A stretch of 64,000 bases of DNA, from NCBI GenBank assembly GCA_035524795.1, contig DATKOF010000012.1, positions 1-64,000 of the forward strand, read 5' to 3'. A program made the position numbers and the translations under genes. The notes under the pieces are model-generated. The model did no database searches, was not told where the DNA came from, and saw only the letters and a list, made by a program, of their open reading frames with translations. The DNA is from DATKOF01 sp035524795 (GTDB taxonomy: Bacteria; Pseudomonadota; Gammaproteobacteria; Burkholderiales; SG8-41). Shown in pieces: positions 37,449 through 48,129 of the stretch. Numbering within the stretch: position 1 is the stretch's first letter; every line of letters begins with the position of its first letter.

Positions 37449-37942
37449 TCACGAAAGTCTTGGAAACCCGTCTAGGAAGCGGTCGGAATATGCAATTGCC
37501 TGAGTTGCCAATTCCCGAAAGGTTTTTTCGTGAATGTCAAATTCAGAAATCACGAAAAGATATTCCTCAAGGTCGTGATCGTCCTTAAATGCCTTAAGCA
37601 TAGTGAATTTGTAGGCCCCATTTTCAGGAGACAGACTATTTATCGTTCCATGAACAAGGCTATTTCTAATCAAGGACAGAGGAAGGGCTTTTCCAGAATT
37701 TCTATGCCCTCATCTTTAAAGTCTTTGAACAATGGCCGCTCAAGAAATGCTTCGAGATATTTTTTCTTCTCAGTAAAGGAGTGGGGCATCTTTCGATGTC
37801 CTTTAAGAGTGTTGCCACCATAATCTCTAAAAGATCGATTGCAGATGTATTCAAGCTGCCTTTCTATAATCGCCCAATATATTGCAATATGCCCTACCGC
37901 AGAAGTTAGACCCAAATAATTATCGTGAATTACATTATCCAT
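37449..37942 (-). pseudogene. frameshifted HEPN-like hypothetical gene
   Basis: Two minus-strand frames read on from each other. The first (MDNVIHDNYLGLTSAVGHIA onward) runs to an early TGA at 37670-37672. The second resumes in the +1 frame with LIRNSLVHG and runs to 37449. Adding one base in the AAAAGCCC run near 37688 would join them as one ~165-residue protein. The joined product has the pattern IERQLEYI... then RNSLVHG, which fits the Rx4H motif of HEPN-like RNases, but that is a weak match. AT content is much higher than in the surroundings. The 159 bp before it (37290-37448) contain no gene. Confidence 0.6.
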
Positions 37943-38057
37943 GCTTAAAGCCTTAAAGAAAAAACGGCGAGAAATAAACAAAGCACCAGACATGTCATTC
38001 GATGAGGCGTTGAAGCGCGTGTGGTCTAGTCTGCCTCAGCCGAAAAATAGTATATGA
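37941..38057 (+). CDS. possible 38-residue protein
   Basis: A short frame starting at ATG 37941, divergent from and overlapping the first codons of the frameshifted gene. It is basic at the start (MLKALKKKRREINK) and ends SFDEALKRVWSSLPQPKNSI. The FDEAL-RV...P-PK pattern looks like small hypothetical proteins I associate with HEPN-like neighbours, but I cannot name a family. An internal ATG at 37992 is an equal start candidate. There is no clear ribosome site. Confidence 0.3.
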   Translation: MLKALKKKRREINKAPDMSFDEALKRVWSSLPQPKNSI

Positions 38058-38080
38058 GGGGACACAGACCACCATTTATT
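38056..38080. repeat. REP-like fragment with GGGGACACAGACCACC
   Basis: The GAGGGGACACAGACCACCAT stretch resembles the 'GGGGACAGACCACG' head of REP elements. An AAATAAAT..GTCCCC stretch at 37292-37310, facing the other way, would be the matching end. Together they would bracket the frameshifted gene. Between this fragment and the next gene (38081-38326) I see only a possible -10 box TATAAT at 38256-38261. Confidence 0.25.
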
Positions 38081-38326
38081 TTTCAGTTTCATCAGAACAT
38101 CTCCTGCTGCCGTTCGTCTTTCGGCAACACAATTCTTCCAAACATAAGCCGTAGTCTTTACCCTGTCGCCGACTATAGGCCGGTCACTCTATTGACCGTC
38201 TTTCCGGCTTCTCTAGGCTATTCTCCACCGGCGTCCGGCCTGCCGGAAGCCTATGTATAATGCGCCCCCTCCCGCTTCGGCTATGATTAAGGCTGACGGA
38301 CGACGGGCTGGAACCCCAACACTCTG

Positions 38327-38692
38327 ATGCAAAAAGGATTTACGGAATTTGCGCTGCGGCCCGGCCGGACGCGCCGGGCTCTGTTGCTATTAATATTAGG
38401 TACTGCGGTCTGGGCAGGAATGGCCGAAGCCCAGCTTCAATCGCGCACGCTGCCGGCCAACGCCAGGCGCGCGACGCTCGGCCAGCCGCAGCCGATGCCT
38501 TTCGCCATACTCAACGGCAAGACGGTCAGGTTGGCGCCGGGCGCGGTCATTTACGATTCGGACAACCGGTCCATCGTGCAGAACGCGCTGCCGGCGGGCG
38601 CCGTGATCGCCTACACCACCGACATCAACGGCAATGTCGCGCGCATCTACATCCTGACCGCGCGCGAACAGGCGGAATTCAATCCCAAATAA
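38327..38692 (+). CDS. secreted hypothetical protein upstream of miaB
   Basis: A 121-residue protein with a basic start, one hydrophobic stretch (RRALLLLILGTAVWAGMAEA) and a likely cleavage site near AEA-Q, so it is probably periplasmic. The mature part has a short conserved region (PMPFAILNGKTVRLAPGAVIYDSDN and VIAYTTDINGNVARIYILT). I recognise it only as a conserved hypothetical protein of Betaproteobacteria, with no assigned function. A TATAAT at 38256-38261 could serve as its promoter. It ends 3 bp before miaB, so it may lead this long operon. Confidence 0.8.
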   Translation: MQKGFTEFALRPGRTRRALLLLILGTAVWAGMAEAQLQSRTLPANARRATLGQPQPMPFAILNGKTVRLAPGAVIYDSDNRSIVQNALPAGAVIAYTTDINGNVARIYILTAREQAEFNPK

Positions 38693-38695
38693 CAG

Positions 38696-40030
38696 ATGCG
38701 ACAGAAACTCTACATCAGGACTTTCGGCTGCCAGATGAACGAGTACGACTCGGCCAGGATGGCCGACATGCTGGAAGCCGCCCACGGCACGATCGCAACC
38801 GACACGCCGGAAGACGCCGACATCATCCTGTTCAACACCTGCTCGGTGCGCGACAAGGCGCAGGAAAAGGTGTTTCACGATCTCGGTCGCGTTAGGCATC
38901 TGAAGCAGGCCAATCCCGATCTGCTGATCGGCGTCGGCGGCTGCGTTGCGAGCCAGGAAGGCGCGGCGATCGTCGCGCGCGCGCCGTACGTGGACATCGT
39001 GTTCGGCCCGCAGACATTGCACCGGCTGCCGGAGCTGATTGCGGCGCGGCGCGCCAGTGGCAGGCTGCAGGTGGACATTTCATTTCCGCAGATCGAAAAA
39101 TTCGACTGCCTGCCGCCGGCGCGCGTCGAGGGCCCCAGCGCGTTCGTTTCGGTGATGGAAGGCTGCAGCAAGTACTGCACGTTCTGCGTCGTCCCCTACA
39201 CGCGCGGCGAGGAAGTGTCGCGCCCGCTCGACGACGTGCTGACGGAAGTCGCGGAACTCGCCGCACAGGGCGTGATGGAGGTCACGCTGCTCGGCCAGAA
39301 CGTCAACGCCTGGCGCGCGGACGGCGGCGCCGGTGAGACCGCTGATCTCGCGCTGCTGCTCGAATACGTCGCGGCGATTCCCGGCATCAGGCGTATCCGC
39401 TACACGACATCGCATCCGCGCGAATTCACGCCGCGGCTGATCGACGTTTACACGCGATTGCCGCAACTGGTGAGCCACGTGCATCTGCCGGTGCAGTCGG
39501 GTTCCGACCGCGTGCTGGCCGCGATGAAGCGCGGCTACAGCGCGCTCGAATACAAATCGATCGTGCGCCGTCTGCGCGATGCGCGGCCGGACATTTCGAT
39601 TACGTCCGATTTCATCGTCGGCTTTCCGGGCGAAACCGACGCCGATTTCGAAGCGACGCTGCGGCTGGCCGAAGACATCGGCTTCGACGGCGGCTTCAGT
39701 TTTCTCTACAGCCCGCGCCCCGGCACGCCAGCCGCCGAGCTCGCCGACGGCACGCCGCACGAAACGAAGCTGGCGCGGCTGCAACGCCTGCAGGCGCTGC
39801 TCGAAGCGCAGGCGCAGGCGGTCAGCCGGAACATGGTCGGCACCGTGCAGCGCGTGCTGGTCGAGGGCGCGGCGAAAAAGAATCCGCGCGAACTCGCCGC
39901 GCGCACCGACAACAACCGCGTCGTCAACTTCGCCGGCGGCGCGCGGCTGATCGGCGCCTACGCCGACGTCGTGATCACTGCCGCCCTTCCCCATTCATTG
40001 CGCGGAGAACTCGCGCCGGTCGCCGCTTGA
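38696..40030 (+). CDS. miaB: tRNA-2-methylthio-N6-dimethylallyladenosine synthase MiaB
   Basis: Radical SAM methylthiotransferase that modifies A37 of tRNAs. The 444 residues have the N-terminal cluster with Cys residues in [27 protein letters not shown] and [11 protein letters not shown], the radical-SAM CxxxCxxC ([17 protein letters not shown]), and a C-terminal TRAM domain (about 375-440). The canonical order miaB-phoH-ybeY-corC-lnt follows. Its stop overlaps the phoH start. Confidence 0.97.
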   Translation: MRQKLYIRTFGCQMNEYDSARMADMLEAAHGTIATDTPEDADIILFNTCSVRDKAQEKVFHDLGRVRHLKQANPDLLIGVGGCVASQEGAAIVARAPYVDIVFGPQTLHRLPELIAARRASGRLQVDISFPQIEKFDCLPPARVEGPSAFVSVMEGCSKYCTFCVVPYTRGEEVSRPLDDVLTEVAELAAQGVMEVTLLGQNVNAWRADGGAGETADLALLLEYVAAIPGIRRIRYTTSHPREFTPRLIDVYTRLPQLVSHVHLPVQSGSDRVLAAMKRGYSALEYKSIVRRLRDARPDISITSDFIVGFPGETDADFEATLRLAEDIGFDGGFSFLYSPRPGTPAAELADGTPHETKLARLQRLQALLEAQAQAVSRNMVGTVQRVLVEGAAKKNPRELAARTDNNRVVNFAGGARLIGAYADVVITAALPHSLRGELAPVAA

Positions 40031-40992
40031 AGCCCGTCGAAATTTCCTTCAAGCCGGTCGACAACCAGCGGCTGGCCAATCTGTGCGGCGTGCTCGATGA
40101 GAATCTGCGCCAGATCGAGACCGCGCTCGACGTCGCGATCGCGCGGCGCGGCGAGCGCTTCGCGGTCAGCGGCGATCCGGAGCAGACGCGGCTGGCCGCC
40201 CAGGTACTCGAAAAGTTCTACACCAGGGCCAGGCAGAGTCTGTCGGTCGAAGACGTGCAGCTCGGGCTGATCGAGGCGATGCGCATCGCGCCGGCGGCCG
40301 CAGCGGCCGGCGAGGACCCGCAACTGAAGACGCGCCGCCGCGACCTGCACGGCCGCACGCCGCGCCAGGTGCAGTACCTGAAGCAGATACAGAAGAACGA
40401 CATCACGTTCGCGATCGGCCCGGCCGGCACCGGCAAGACCTATCTCGCCGTCGCCTGCGCGGTCGACGCGCTGGAGCGCGACGCGGTCAAGCGCATCGTG
40501 CTGGTGCGGCCCGCGGTCGAGGCCGGCGAGCGGCTCGGCTTCCTGCCCGGCGACATGGCGCAGAAAGTGGATCCCTATCTGCGCCCGCTCTACGACGCGC
40601 TCTACGATCTGATGGGTTTCGACCGCGCCGCCAAATCGTTCGAGCGCAACGTGATCGAAGTCGCGCCGCTGGCGTTCATGCGCGGCCGCACGCTGAACCA
40701 TTCGTTCGTGATCCTCGACGAAGCGCAGAACACGACGCCGGAGCAGATGAAGATGTTCCTGACCCGCATCGGCTTCGGCAGCAAGGCGGTGATCACCGGC
40801 GACATCACCCAGGTCGATCTGCCGCGTGGCCAGAAGAGCGGGCTGATCGAAGCGCGCCAGGTGCTGAAACGCGTGCGCGGCATCGCGTTCACCCATTTCC
40901 AGTCGAGCGACGTGGTGCGCCATCCGCTGGTGCAGCGCATCGTCAATGCCTATCAGCGCCACCGCAAAACGCAGACCGCGCCGGAGGCCTGA
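40027..40992 (+). CDS. ybeZ: PhoH-like ATPase (YbeZ)
   Basis: A 321-residue P-loop ATPase of the PhoH family, acting with YbeY in rRNA maturation and ribosome quality control. Walker A is [11 protein letters not shown] and the Walker B stretch [26 protein letters not shown]. The start is a TTG at 40027 that overlaps the miaB TGA; the next in-frame ATG lies far inside, so the TTG start is well supported by the conserved N-terminal [20 protein letters not shown]. It is followed by ybeY 4 bp downstream. Confidence 0.95.
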   Translation: MKPVEISFKPVDNQRLANLCGVLDENLRQIETALDVAIARRGERFAVSGDPEQTRLAAQVLEKFYTRARQSLSVEDVQLGLIEAMRIAPAAAAAGEDPQLKTRRRDLHGRTPRQVQYLKQIQKNDITFAIGPAGTGKTYLAVACAVDALERDAVKRIVLVRPAVEAGERLGFLPGDMAQKVDPYLRPLYDALYDLMGFDRAAKSFERNVIEVAPLAFMRGRTLNHSFVILDEAQNTTPEQMKMFLTRIGFGSKAVITGDITQVDLPRGQKSGLIEARQVLKRVRGIAFTHFQSSDVVRHPLVQRIVNAYQRHRKTQTAPEA

Positions 40993-40996
40993 GCTG

Positions 40997-41419
40997 ATGC
41001 TGACGGTTCAATACGGATTGCGCGCCGGACGGCGGCCGTCGCGCGCCAAACTGGCTCGGTGGACGCGCGCGGCGCTGGCACGCGCCGCGCAGATCACGCT
41101 GCGCATCGCAGACACGCGCGAAGCACGCCGGTTGAATCGCCGCTTCCGCGGCCGCGACTACGCGACCAACGTGCTGTCGTTCGTCTATCGCGAACGGCGG
41201 CCGCTGCAGGGCGACATCGTGCTGTGCGCGCCGGTGGTCGCGCGCGAGGCGCGCGAGCGCGGCATCAGCGCCGACGCGCATTACGCGCACCTCGTCGTGC
41301 ACGGCGTACTGCACCTGCAGGGCTACGACCACCGGCGCGCGCGCGAAGCAAAGCGCATGGAGCGGCGCGAGGCGCGCATACTCGCCGGGCTCGGCTGCGC
41401 CGACCCCTACCGGACATGA
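40997..41419 (+). CDS. ybeY: endoribonuclease YbeY
   Basis: Zinc-dependent endoribonuclease for 16S rRNA 3'-end processing and 70S quality control. The 140-residue product carries the metal motif HGVLHLQGYDH, with the three His of the H3xH5xH signature, and the central ATNVLSFVYRERRPLQGDIVLCAPVV. The ATG at 40997 begins the conserved MLTVQYGL; starting further upstream would overlap phoH. Its stop overlaps the corC start as ATGA. It is unusually Arg-rich. Confidence 0.95.
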   Translation: MLTVQYGLRAGRRPSRAKLARWTRAALARAAQITLRIADTREARRLNRRFRGRDYATNVLSFVYRERRPLQGDIVLCAPVVAREARERGISADAHYAHLVVHGVLHLQGYDHRRAREAKRMERREARILAGLGCADPYRT

Positions 41420-42249
41420 GCGCGCTGAAGACCCGCTGGCTCGAACGGCTGGGCGCGCTGCTACTGCGCACGCCCGAAGACCGCGAACAACTGTTTGCGC
41501 TGCTGCGTTCGTCGTACGACCACAACCTGCTCGACGCCGATGCGCTGGCGATGATCGAAGGCGTGCTGCAGGTGTCGGAAATGCAGGCGCGCGACATCAT
41601 GATCCCGCGCGCGCAGATGGACGTCATCGACATCGCCGAATCGCCCGACAAATTCATCCCGCTGGTGATCGCGACCGGCCACTCGCGCTTCCCGGTGATC
41701 GAGGAAAACCGCGATCACGTGATCGGCATCCTGCTCGCCAAGGACCTGCTGCGCTATTACGCGGGCGAGGAGGAATTCAACGTGCGCGACATGCTGCGGC
41801 CGGCGGTGTTCATCCCGGAGTCGAAGCGGCTGAACGTGCTGCTGAAGGATTTTCGCAACAACCGCAACCATATCGCGATCGTGGTCGACGAGTACGGCGG
41901 CGTCGCCGGGCTGGTCACGATCGAGGACGTGCTCGAGCAGATCGTCGGCGACATCGAGGACGAGTACGACTTCGACGAGACCGAAGACGACATCATCGCC
42001 GACAAGGGCGGCAGCTGGCGCGTCAAGGCGACCACCGAGATCGCGAAATTCAACGATACCTTCGGCAGCCATTACAGCGACGAGGAGCACGATACGATCG
42101 GCGGCCTGCTGCTGGCACGCTTCGGCCATGTGCCGAAGCGCGGTGAGCAGATCGGTCTCGATCAACTGAACTTCAAAGTGCTGCGCGCCGACAGCCGGCG
42201 GCTGTATCTGCTGCTGGTCGAAAAGAAACCCGCGCCGCCGGCGCCGTGA
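41416..42249 (+). CDS. corC: CorC/HlyC family CBS-domain protein
   Basis: A 277-residue soluble protein with a paired CBS domain (about 60-190; ARDIMIPRAQMDVIDIAESPDKF and HIAIVVDEYGGVAGLVTIEDVLEQIVGDIEDEYD) and a C-terminal CorC/HlyC domain ending LLLVEKKPAPP. It lacks the DUF21 membrane domain of larger relatives. Linked to Mg2+/Co2+ homeostasis in enterobacteria. Between ybeY and lnt, its conserved position, and coupled to ybeY by ATGA. Confidence 0.95.
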   Translation: MSALKTRWLERLGALLLRTPEDREQLFALLRSSYDHNLLDADALAMIEGVLQVSEMQARDIMIPRAQMDVIDIAESPDKFIPLVIATGHSRFPVIEENRDHVIGILLAKDLLRYYAGEEEFNVRDMLRPAVFIPESKRLNVLLKDFRNNRNHIAIVVDEYGGVAGLVTIEDVLEQIVGDIEDEYDFDETEDDIIADKGGSWRVKATTEIAKFNDTFGSHYSDEEHDTIGGLLLARFGHVPKRGEQIGLDQLNFKVLRADSRRLYLLLVEKKPAPPAP

Positions 42250-42253
42250 TCCG

Positions 42254-43750
42254 ATGAAGCGCGCGCCGCTCATCGCCGCGCTGCTCGGTGCGGCGACCGT
42301 TCCGGGTTTCGCGCCGTTCCACCTGTTCCCGCTGCCGGTCGTCACGCTCGCGGGACTAGTCTTGCTGTGGCAACGCATGCCGCGCCGGCGCGACGCCGCG
42401 CTCGCCGGGTTCTGTTTCGGCCTCGGTTATTTTCTCGCCGGCGTCAGCTGGGTCTACATCAGCCTGCACGATTTCGGCGCGATGCCGGCGCCGCTCGCCG
42501 CCGCATTGACGCTGGCGTTCTGCGCCTATCTCGCGCTGTACCCGGCGCTGGTCGGCCTCGCCTACCATGCGCTCGGCGCGCGCTCGATGTTCGCAACGCT
42601 GGCCGCGCTGCCGGCATTGTGGACACTCGCCGAGTGCCTGCGCGGGACATTGCTGACCGGTTTTTCCTGGCTCGAACTCGGTTATTCGCAGGTGCCGTCG
42701 AGTCCGCTCGCCGGCTTCGTGCCGCTGTTCGGCGTGCATGGCGCGACGCTGCTGACCGCTTTCAGCGCAGCATTGATCGCGCACGCCGTCCAGCGGCGCA
42801 ATCCGCGCGTCTATCAGGCATGCGCTGCTTTATTGCTGGCGCTGTGGTTTGGCGGCTGGCTGCTGCAGCCGGTCACCTGGACGCGCCCCGCCGGCAAACC
42901 GCTCACGGTCAGCCTGATCCAGGGCAACATCCCGCAGGAAATGAAATGGCGCGCCGATCAGGTCGCAGCCACGCTCGACGACTACCGCAGGCTGGTCGAG
43001 GCGACCCGGGCCGATCTGGTGGTGCTGCCGGAAACCGCGCTGCCGCTGTTTCTGCAGCAGGTCCCCGCCGCCTATCTGGACGAACTCGCCGCGCACGTGC
43101 GCGACAACCACGGCGATCTGCTGATCGGCATCCCCGAAGACGGCGTCGGCGGCGACTATTACAACAGCGTGCTGTCGTTCGGCGCCTCGCCTACGCAGGT
43201 CTACCGCAAATCGCACCTGGTGCCGTTCGGCGAATTCGTGCCGTTGCGGCCGCTGTTCGACTGGTTTCTCGAAGCCGCGCAGATTCCGCTCGGCGATTTC
43301 ACGCGCGGCACGCGCGCGCCGCAGCCGCTGGCGGTCGCCGGCCAGCAGGTCGCGGTCGACATCTGCTATGAAGACGCGTTCGGCGCCGAAATCACCCGCC
43401 AGCTACCGCAGGCAACGCTGCTGGTCAACGCAAGCAACGTCGCGTGGTTCGGCCGCTCGCTCGCGCCGCGGCAGCATTTGCAGATCTCGCAGACGCGCGC
43501 GCTCGAAACCGGCCGCTACATGCTGCGCGCGACCAACACCGGCGTCACCGCGATCATTGATCCGCATGGACGCGTCGGGCAGGCAGCGCCCGGATTCACC
43601 ACCGCGATCGTCAGCGGCGAGGTCAACGGATACACCGGCGCAACGCCGTACGTGCGCTATGGCGACGCTCCGGTCATCGCGCTGGCGCTGCTGCTGACAG
43701 CCGTTGCAATCTGGCTCGCGCTGCGCAAAACCGCTAAGATTCGCGGTTGA
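42254..43750 (+). CDS. lnt: apolipoprotein N-acyltransferase
   Basis: Third enzyme of lipoprotein maturation; adds the N-acyl chain in the inner membrane. The 498 residues begin with about six membrane segments, followed by a periplasmic nitrilase domain with the catalytic triad: Glu in [11 protein letters not shown], Lys in [14 protein letters not shown], and Cys in [10 protein letters not shown]. One C-terminal helix ([17 protein letters not shown]) ends it. Lipoproteins MltA and LptM in this window are likely clients. Confidence 0.96.
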   Translation: MKRAPLIAALLGAATVPGFAPFHLFPLPVVTLAGLVLLWQRMPRRRDAALAGFCFGLGYFLAGVSWVYISLHDFGAMPAPLAAALTLAFCAYLALYPALVGLAYHALGARSMFATLAALPALWTLAECLRGTLLTGFSWLELGYSQVPSSPLAGFVPLFGVHGATLLTAFSAALIAHAVQRRNPRVYQACAALLLALWFGGWLLQPVTWTRPAGKPLTVSLIQGNIPQEMKWRADQVAATLDDYRRLVEATRADLVVLPETALPLFLQQVPAAYLDELAAHVRDNHGDLLIGIPEDGVGGDYYNSVLSFGASPTQVYRKSHLVPFGEFVPLRPLFDWFLEAAQIPLGDFTRGTRAPQPLAVAGQQVAVDICYEDAFGAEITRQLPQATLLVNASNVAWFGRSLAPRQHLQISQTRALETGRYMLRATNTGVTAIIDPHGRVGQAAPGFTTAIVSGEVNGYTGATPYVRYGDAPVIALALLLTAVAIWLALRKTAKIRG

Positions 43751-43773
43751 ATCCACTCGTATTTTCGCGCTCG

Positions 43774-44724
43774 ATGCTGACATTCCAGCAAGTCATTCTG
43801 CGACTCCAGGAGTACTGGGACCGGCACGGCTGCGCGCTGCTGCAGCCGTACGACATGGAAGTCGGCGCCGGCACCTCGCATCCGGCGACCTTCCTGCGCG
43901 CGCTCGGCCCCGAACCGTGGAAAGCCGCCTACGTGCAGCCGTCGCGGCGCCCCAAGGACGGCCGCTACGGCGAAAATCCGAACCGCCTGCAGCACTATTA
44001 TCAGTACCAGGTCGTGCTCAAGCCGTCGCCCGGCAACATCCAGGATCTTTATCTGGAATCGCTTGAAAAACTCGGTGTCGACCTCCATCAGAACGACGTG
44101 CGCTTCGTCGAGGACAATTGGGAAAACCCGACGCTCGGCGCGTGGGGGCTGGGCTGGGAAGTCTGGCTGAACGGCATGGAGATCACCCAGTTCACCTATT
44201 TTCAGCAGGTCGGCGGCCTCGACTGCAAGCCGATCACCGGCGAAATCACCTACGGCCTCGAGCGCATCGCGATGTACCTGCAGCGGGTGGACAGCGTGTT
44301 CGATCTGGTGTGGACGCCGGGCGTCAGCTACGGCGACGTCTATCACCAGAACGAGGTCGAACAGTCGAAATACAACTTCGAGATATCCAATGTCGAAATG
44401 CTGTTGGCGCATTTCAACGATTACGAGAGCGAGGCCAAACGGCTGATGGAGGCGCAACTGGCGCTGCCCGCCTATGAAATGGTGCTGCACGCCGCGCACA
44501 CCTTCAATATGCTCGACGCGCGCGGCGCGATTTCGGTGACTGAACGCGCCGCCTACATCGGCCGCATCCGCAATCTGGCAAAAGCCGTCGCGCAATCTTA
44601 TTACGAGGCGCGCGAGCGGCTCGGTTTTCCGATGCTGAAAAATGCACGGACCGAAACCAACGGGGAAAAAGAAAAACCCGCCGCTGGCCTGACAAAACGC
44701 CAATCCGGTAAAAGCAGGAAATGA
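43774..44724 (+). CDS. glyQ: glycyl-tRNA synthetase alpha subunit
   Basis: Catalytic subunit of the alpha2beta2 bacterial glycyl-tRNA synthetase. The 316 residues carry [24 protein letters not shown] and the class II motif region [36 protein letters not shown] took the ATG at 43774 (MLTFQQVIL), the family's usual start, in preference to a TTG at 43747 overlapping the lnt stop. The C-terminal tail is Lys-rich. Its stop overlaps the glyS start (ATGA). Confidence 0.96.
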   Translation: MLTFQQVILRLQEYWDRHGCALLQPYDMEVGAGTSHPATFLRALGPEPWKAAYVQPSRRPKDGRYGENPNRLQHYYQYQVVLKPSPGNIQDLYLESLEKLGVDLHQNDVRFVEDNWENPTLGAWGLGWEVWLNGMEITQFTYFQQVGGLDCKPITGEITYGLERIAMYLQRVDSVFDLVWTPGVSYGDVYHQNEVEQSKYNFEISNVEMLLAHFNDYESEAKRLMEAQLALPAYEMVLHAAHTFNMLDARGAISVTERAAYIGRIRNLAKAVAQSYYEARERLGFPMLKNARTETNGEKEKPAAGLTKRQSGKSRK

Positions 44725-46826
44725 ACACTCCGCCGCTGCTGATCGAACTGCTGACTGAAGAGTTGCCGCCGGAAAAACTGCGGGCGCTGGCCGAATCTTT
44801 CGCCAAGGGACTGACCAAGGACCTGCGCGAGGACAACTTCCTGAGCGGCAACAGCGAATATGCGTTCTTTGCTACGCCGCGCCGCCTCGCGGTGCGCATC
44901 GACGGTGTGTTTGCGACGTCGCCCGCCAATACGGTCATGGTCAAAGGGCCATCGGTGGCCGGCGGGTTCGATGGGCAAGGCAAACCGACGCCGGCACTGT
45001 TCGGCTTTGCAAAAAAACATGGCGTCGCCATCGAAGCGCTGCAGCGCATGCATGACGGCAAGCAGGACATCCTTGTCCACCACGCCAAAATCGGCGGCAG
45101 ACCATTGCGCGATGTGCTGGGTGCAAAAATCGGGACCGTGCTGGAGCATCTGCCGATTGCCAAGATGATGAGTTACCAACTTGCGGACGGCGCAACCACC
45201 GTCAGGTTCGCGCGCCCGGCGCACCGCCTGGTGGCGTTGCATGGCCACGATATCGTGCCATGCACCGTGCTGGGTCTGGCTGCCGGCCGTATAACCGAAG
45301 GCCACCGCCTTCAGGGCGCGCGCGAAATCATGCTTGCCCATTCCGGTGAATATGAGCGCAAACTGGAAAGTGAAGGGAAAGTAATCGCGGATTTCGACTC
45401 GCGCCGGACCGACATCGTAAAGCAGTTGTCCGGGAAAGCGCGGCAACTCGGCGCCCGACTGGGTGCCGACCAGGACATCATGCCGTTGCTCGATGAGGTC
45501 ACCGCGCTGGTCGAATGGCCGGCGGTCTATGCCGGAGAATTCGAGCGGGAATTTCTCGATGTGCCGCAGGAGTGTCTGGTGCTGACGATGCGCGCCCATC
45601 AGAAATATTTCCCGCTGTTCGACGAGGCCGGAAAGCTGATCAACCGTTTCCTGATCGTCAGCAACATTCGCCTTGATGATCCTGCGAACGTCGTCGAGGG
45701 CAATCAGCGCGTGGTGCGCCCGCGATTGGCGGATGCACGATTCTTCTTCGACACCGACCGCAGGACGCGGCTCGAGACGCGTGTGCCCGAGCTGGCGAAG
45801 GTCGTCTATCACAACAAGCTCGGCAGCCAGCTCGAGCGTGTCGAGCGCGTACAGCTGCTGGCCGGCGGCATCGCGCGTCTGCTCGGCGCCGACGCGGCGC
45901 TGGCCGAGCGCGCAGCGTGGCTCGCCAAGGCCGACCTTCTAACCAATATGGTCGGCGAGTTTCCGGAGCTACAGGGCGTGATGGGCCGTTACTACGCGCT
46001 CAACGAGCGTGAACCTGCGGCTGTCGCCGATGCAATTGCGCAGCATTACCGTCCGCGCTACGCCGGCGATGCGCTGCCGGAGGGGGCGATAGCGCTCGCG
46101 CTCGCGCTCGCCGACAAACTTTATACGCTGGCAGGGTTGTTCGGCATCGGCCAGCAGCCGACGGGCGCCAGCGATCCGTTCGCGTTACGCCGGCATGCAC
46201 TGGGGATCATCCGGATCCTGATCGAGAAGGACCTAGGGCTGTCTTTGCGCGAACTGATCGACAACGCCTTTGCCGTGTTTCCGCACGGCCTGATCAGGGA
46301 TGCGCATTCTGATCTGGAGTTTTTCATTCTCGAACGATTGCGCGGCCATCTGCGCGACGAGGGCTATACCGCCAACGAGGTCGAATCGGTGCTCAGCAAG
46401 GGATTGCCGGTACAGCTCAACAAAGTACCGCTACAACTGGCCGCGGTCCGCGCTTTTGCCAGTCTGCCGGAGGCTCAAAGTCTTGCGGCGGCAAACAAGC
46501 GGGTTGCCAACATTCTCAAGCAAGCCGAAGCCAGGGGCGAATCGTTCATCAACGCCGATATCGGCGGGCTTAAGGACCCCGCTGAACAGGAGCTGTTCAA
46601 GGCGCTCGATGCTGCCTCCCGACAGGCAACCACCCTTTTCCAGCAAGGTGATTTCGCGGGCTACCTTAAAACTTTCGCGATCCTCAAGTCCCCTGTCGAT
46701 GCATTTTTCGATTCGGTCATGGTCATGACCGAGGACACCGAGCTGCGTCGAAACCGTCTGGCGTTATTGGCCGACCTCCGGGAAGCAATGAACCGTATTG
46801 CAGACATTTCCAAGCTGGCTGCCTAA
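44721..46826 (+). CDS. glyS: glycyl-tRNA synthetase beta subunit
   Basis: The 701-residue beta subunit that binds tRNA. It starts [22 protein letters not shown] and has the [21 protein letters not shown] and [16 protein letters not shown] stretches, the HD-like region (about 420-500) and the C-terminal anticodon-binding part with [25 protein letters not shown]. It overlaps glyQ by 4 bp and is followed by gmhB 9 bp later. Confidence 0.97.
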   Translation: MNTPPLLIELLTEELPPEKLRALAESFAKGLTKDLREDNFLSGNSEYAFFATPRRLAVRIDGVFATSPANTVMVKGPSVAGGFDGQGKPTPALFGFAKKHGVAIEALQRMHDGKQDILVHHAKIGGRPLRDVLGAKIGTVLEHLPIAKMMSYQLADGATTVRFARPAHRLVALHGHDIVPCTVLGLAAGRITEGHRLQGAREIMLAHSGEYERKLESEGKVIADFDSRRTDIVKQLSGKARQLGARLGADQDIMPLLDEVTALVEWPAVYAGEFEREFLDVPQECLVLTMRAHQKYFPLFDEAGKLINRFLIVSNIRLDDPANVVEGNQRVVRPRLADARFFFDTDRRTRLETRVPELAKVVYHNKLGSQLERVERVQLLAGGIARLLGADAALAERAAWLAKADLLTNMVGEFPELQGVMGRYYALNEREPAAVADAIAQHYRPRYAGDALPEGAIALALALADKLYTLAGLFGIGQQPTGASDPFALRRHALGIIRILIEKDLGLSLRELIDNAFAVFPHGLIRDAHSDLEFFILERLRGHLRDEGYTANEVESVLSKGLPVQLNKVPLQLAAVRAFASLPEAQSLAAANKRVANILKQAEARGESFINADIGGLKDPAEQELFKALDAASRQATTLFQQGDFAGYLKTFAILKSPVDAFFDSVMVMTEDTELRRNRLALLADLREAMNRIADISKLAA

Positions 46827-46835
46827 AATGAAGCC

Positions 46836-47369
46836 ATGAAACTCGTCATCCTCGACCGCGACGGCGTCATCAATTACGACAGCGATCTGTACATCAAGTC
46901 GCCTGACGAATGGCGGCCGATCCCGGACAGCCTGGAAGCGATCGCGCGGCTGAACCAGGCCGGCTGGCGCGTGGTGGTCGCCAGCAATCAGGCCGGCGTC
47001 GGGCGCGGGCTATTCGACATGGCGACGCTGGCCGCGATCCACGACAAGATGCACCGCGCAGTGATGCAGGCCGGCGGTCGCATCGAGGCGATTTTCTACT
47101 GTCCGCACGCGCGCGACTCGGACTGCAATTGCCGCAAGCCCAAGCCCGGGCTGTTCGAGGACATCGCGCGCCGCTTCAATACCGACCTTACCGGTGCCCC
47201 GGCCATCGGCGACTCCCTGCGCGATCTGCAGGCGGCGGCCCAGGTTCAGGCGCAGCCGATTCTGGTGATGACCGGCAAAGGCCGGAAGACCGCTGCGGCG
47301 GGCGGACTGCCGGAAAACACCCGGACCTATGCCGATCTGAGCGAGGCGGCGAAAGATCTCGCGCAATGA
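46836..47369 (+). CDS. gmhB: D-glycero-beta-D-manno-heptose 1,7-bisphosphate phosphatase
   Basis: HAD-family phosphatase in ADP-heptose synthesis for lipopolysaccharide inner core. The 177 residues have the nucleophile motif LDRDGVINYD, the SNQAGVGRG motif II, the zinc-binding Cys/His cluster FYCPHARDSDCNCRKPKPG, and motif IV AIGDSLRDLQAA. Coupled to the acyltransferase gene by ATGA. Its presence supports an LPS-bearing cell. Confidence 0.95.
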   Translation: MKLVILDRDGVINYDSDLYIKSPDEWRPIPDSLEAIARLNQAGWRVVVASNQAGVGRGLFDMATLAAIHDKMHRAVMQAGGRIEAIFYCPHARDSDCNCRKPKPGLFEDIARRFNTDLTGAPAIGDSLRDLQAAAQVQAQPILVMTGKGRKTAAAGGLPENTRTYADLSEAAKDLAQ

Positions 47370-48100
47370 GCGTGGTAGTGCGCTCCTGCCTGTTCGCCGC
47401 CGTTCAGATACTGATTACCCCGCCGTTTGCAATCGTCGCGCTGCTGACTTTTCCGCTGCCGCCGTTCACGCGCTACCGCGTGATCACGACCTGGTCGCGG
47501 CTGATCGTGGCCGCCGCCGAAAAAATCTGCGGTGTCCGCTACCGCGTGATCGGGGCCGAGAACCTGCCGCAGCAGCCGGCGGTAATCCTCGCCAAGCACC
47601 AATCGGCGTGGGAAACCCTCGCCTTTCCGATACTGTTCCCGCCGCAGGCGATGGTGGTCAAGCGCGAGCTGTTGTGGATTCCGTTTTTCGGCTGGGGACT
47701 CGCGATGCTGTCGCCGATTGCGATCGACCGCAGCGCCGGTACGCGCGCAGCACGGCAGATGATCGAACAGGGCAAGGAACGCCTGGCGCAGGGATTCTGG
47801 ATTCTGGTGTTCCCGGAAGGTACGCGGGTCGCGCCCGGCGCGCGCGGCAAATATCGCGTCGGCGGCAGCGCAATCGCGGCGCAGACGGGCGCGCCGATAG
47901 TGCCGGTCGCCCACAACGCCGGCTGCTGCTGGGGCCGGGCCGCATTTCTCAAACATCCGGGCATGGTCACCGTCAGCATCGGCCCTGCTCTCGACAGTCG
48001 CGGCGCCAGAGCCGAGGCACTGACGCAGCAGGCTGAAAACTGGATCGAGTCGGAAATGCAGCGTCTGGGCCGCGCCGATGGCAGGGCAGGCCTGTGCTAA
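47366..48100 (+). CDS. lysophospholipid acyltransferase (PlsC family)
   Basis: A 244-residue 1-acyl-glycerol-3-phosphate acyltransferase-like enzyme, membrane-associated, making phosphatidic acid. The N-terminal hydrophobic helix is followed by LAKHQSAWETLAFP (the HX4D/E box, here with Glu) and the VFPEGTRVAPGARGKYRVGG stretch, then IVPVAHNAGCCWGR. The gene follows gmhB with an overlapping ATGA start, a known neighbourhood in Betaproteobacteria. Exact acyl acceptor not certain. Confidence 0.9.
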   Translation: MSVVVRSCLFAAVQILITPPFAIVALLTFPLPPFTRYRVITTWSRLIVAAAEKICGVRYRVIGAENLPQQPAVILAKHQSAWETLAFPILFPPQAMVVKRELLWIPFFGWGLAMLSPIAIDRSAGTRAARQMIEQGKERLAQGFWILVFPEGTRVAPGARGKYRVGGSAIAAQTGAPIVPVAHNAGCCWGRAAFLKHPGMVTVSIGPALDSRGARAEALTQQAENWIESEMQRLGRADGRAGLC

Positions 48101-48129
48101 TATCGCCGGAAATCATATGCAATGATCGG

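Noticed and set aside
43747..43773. TTG start for glyQ overlapping the lnt stop
   Set aside because: The family normally begins at MLTFQQ, which is the ATG at 43774. The extra nine residues are not conserved.
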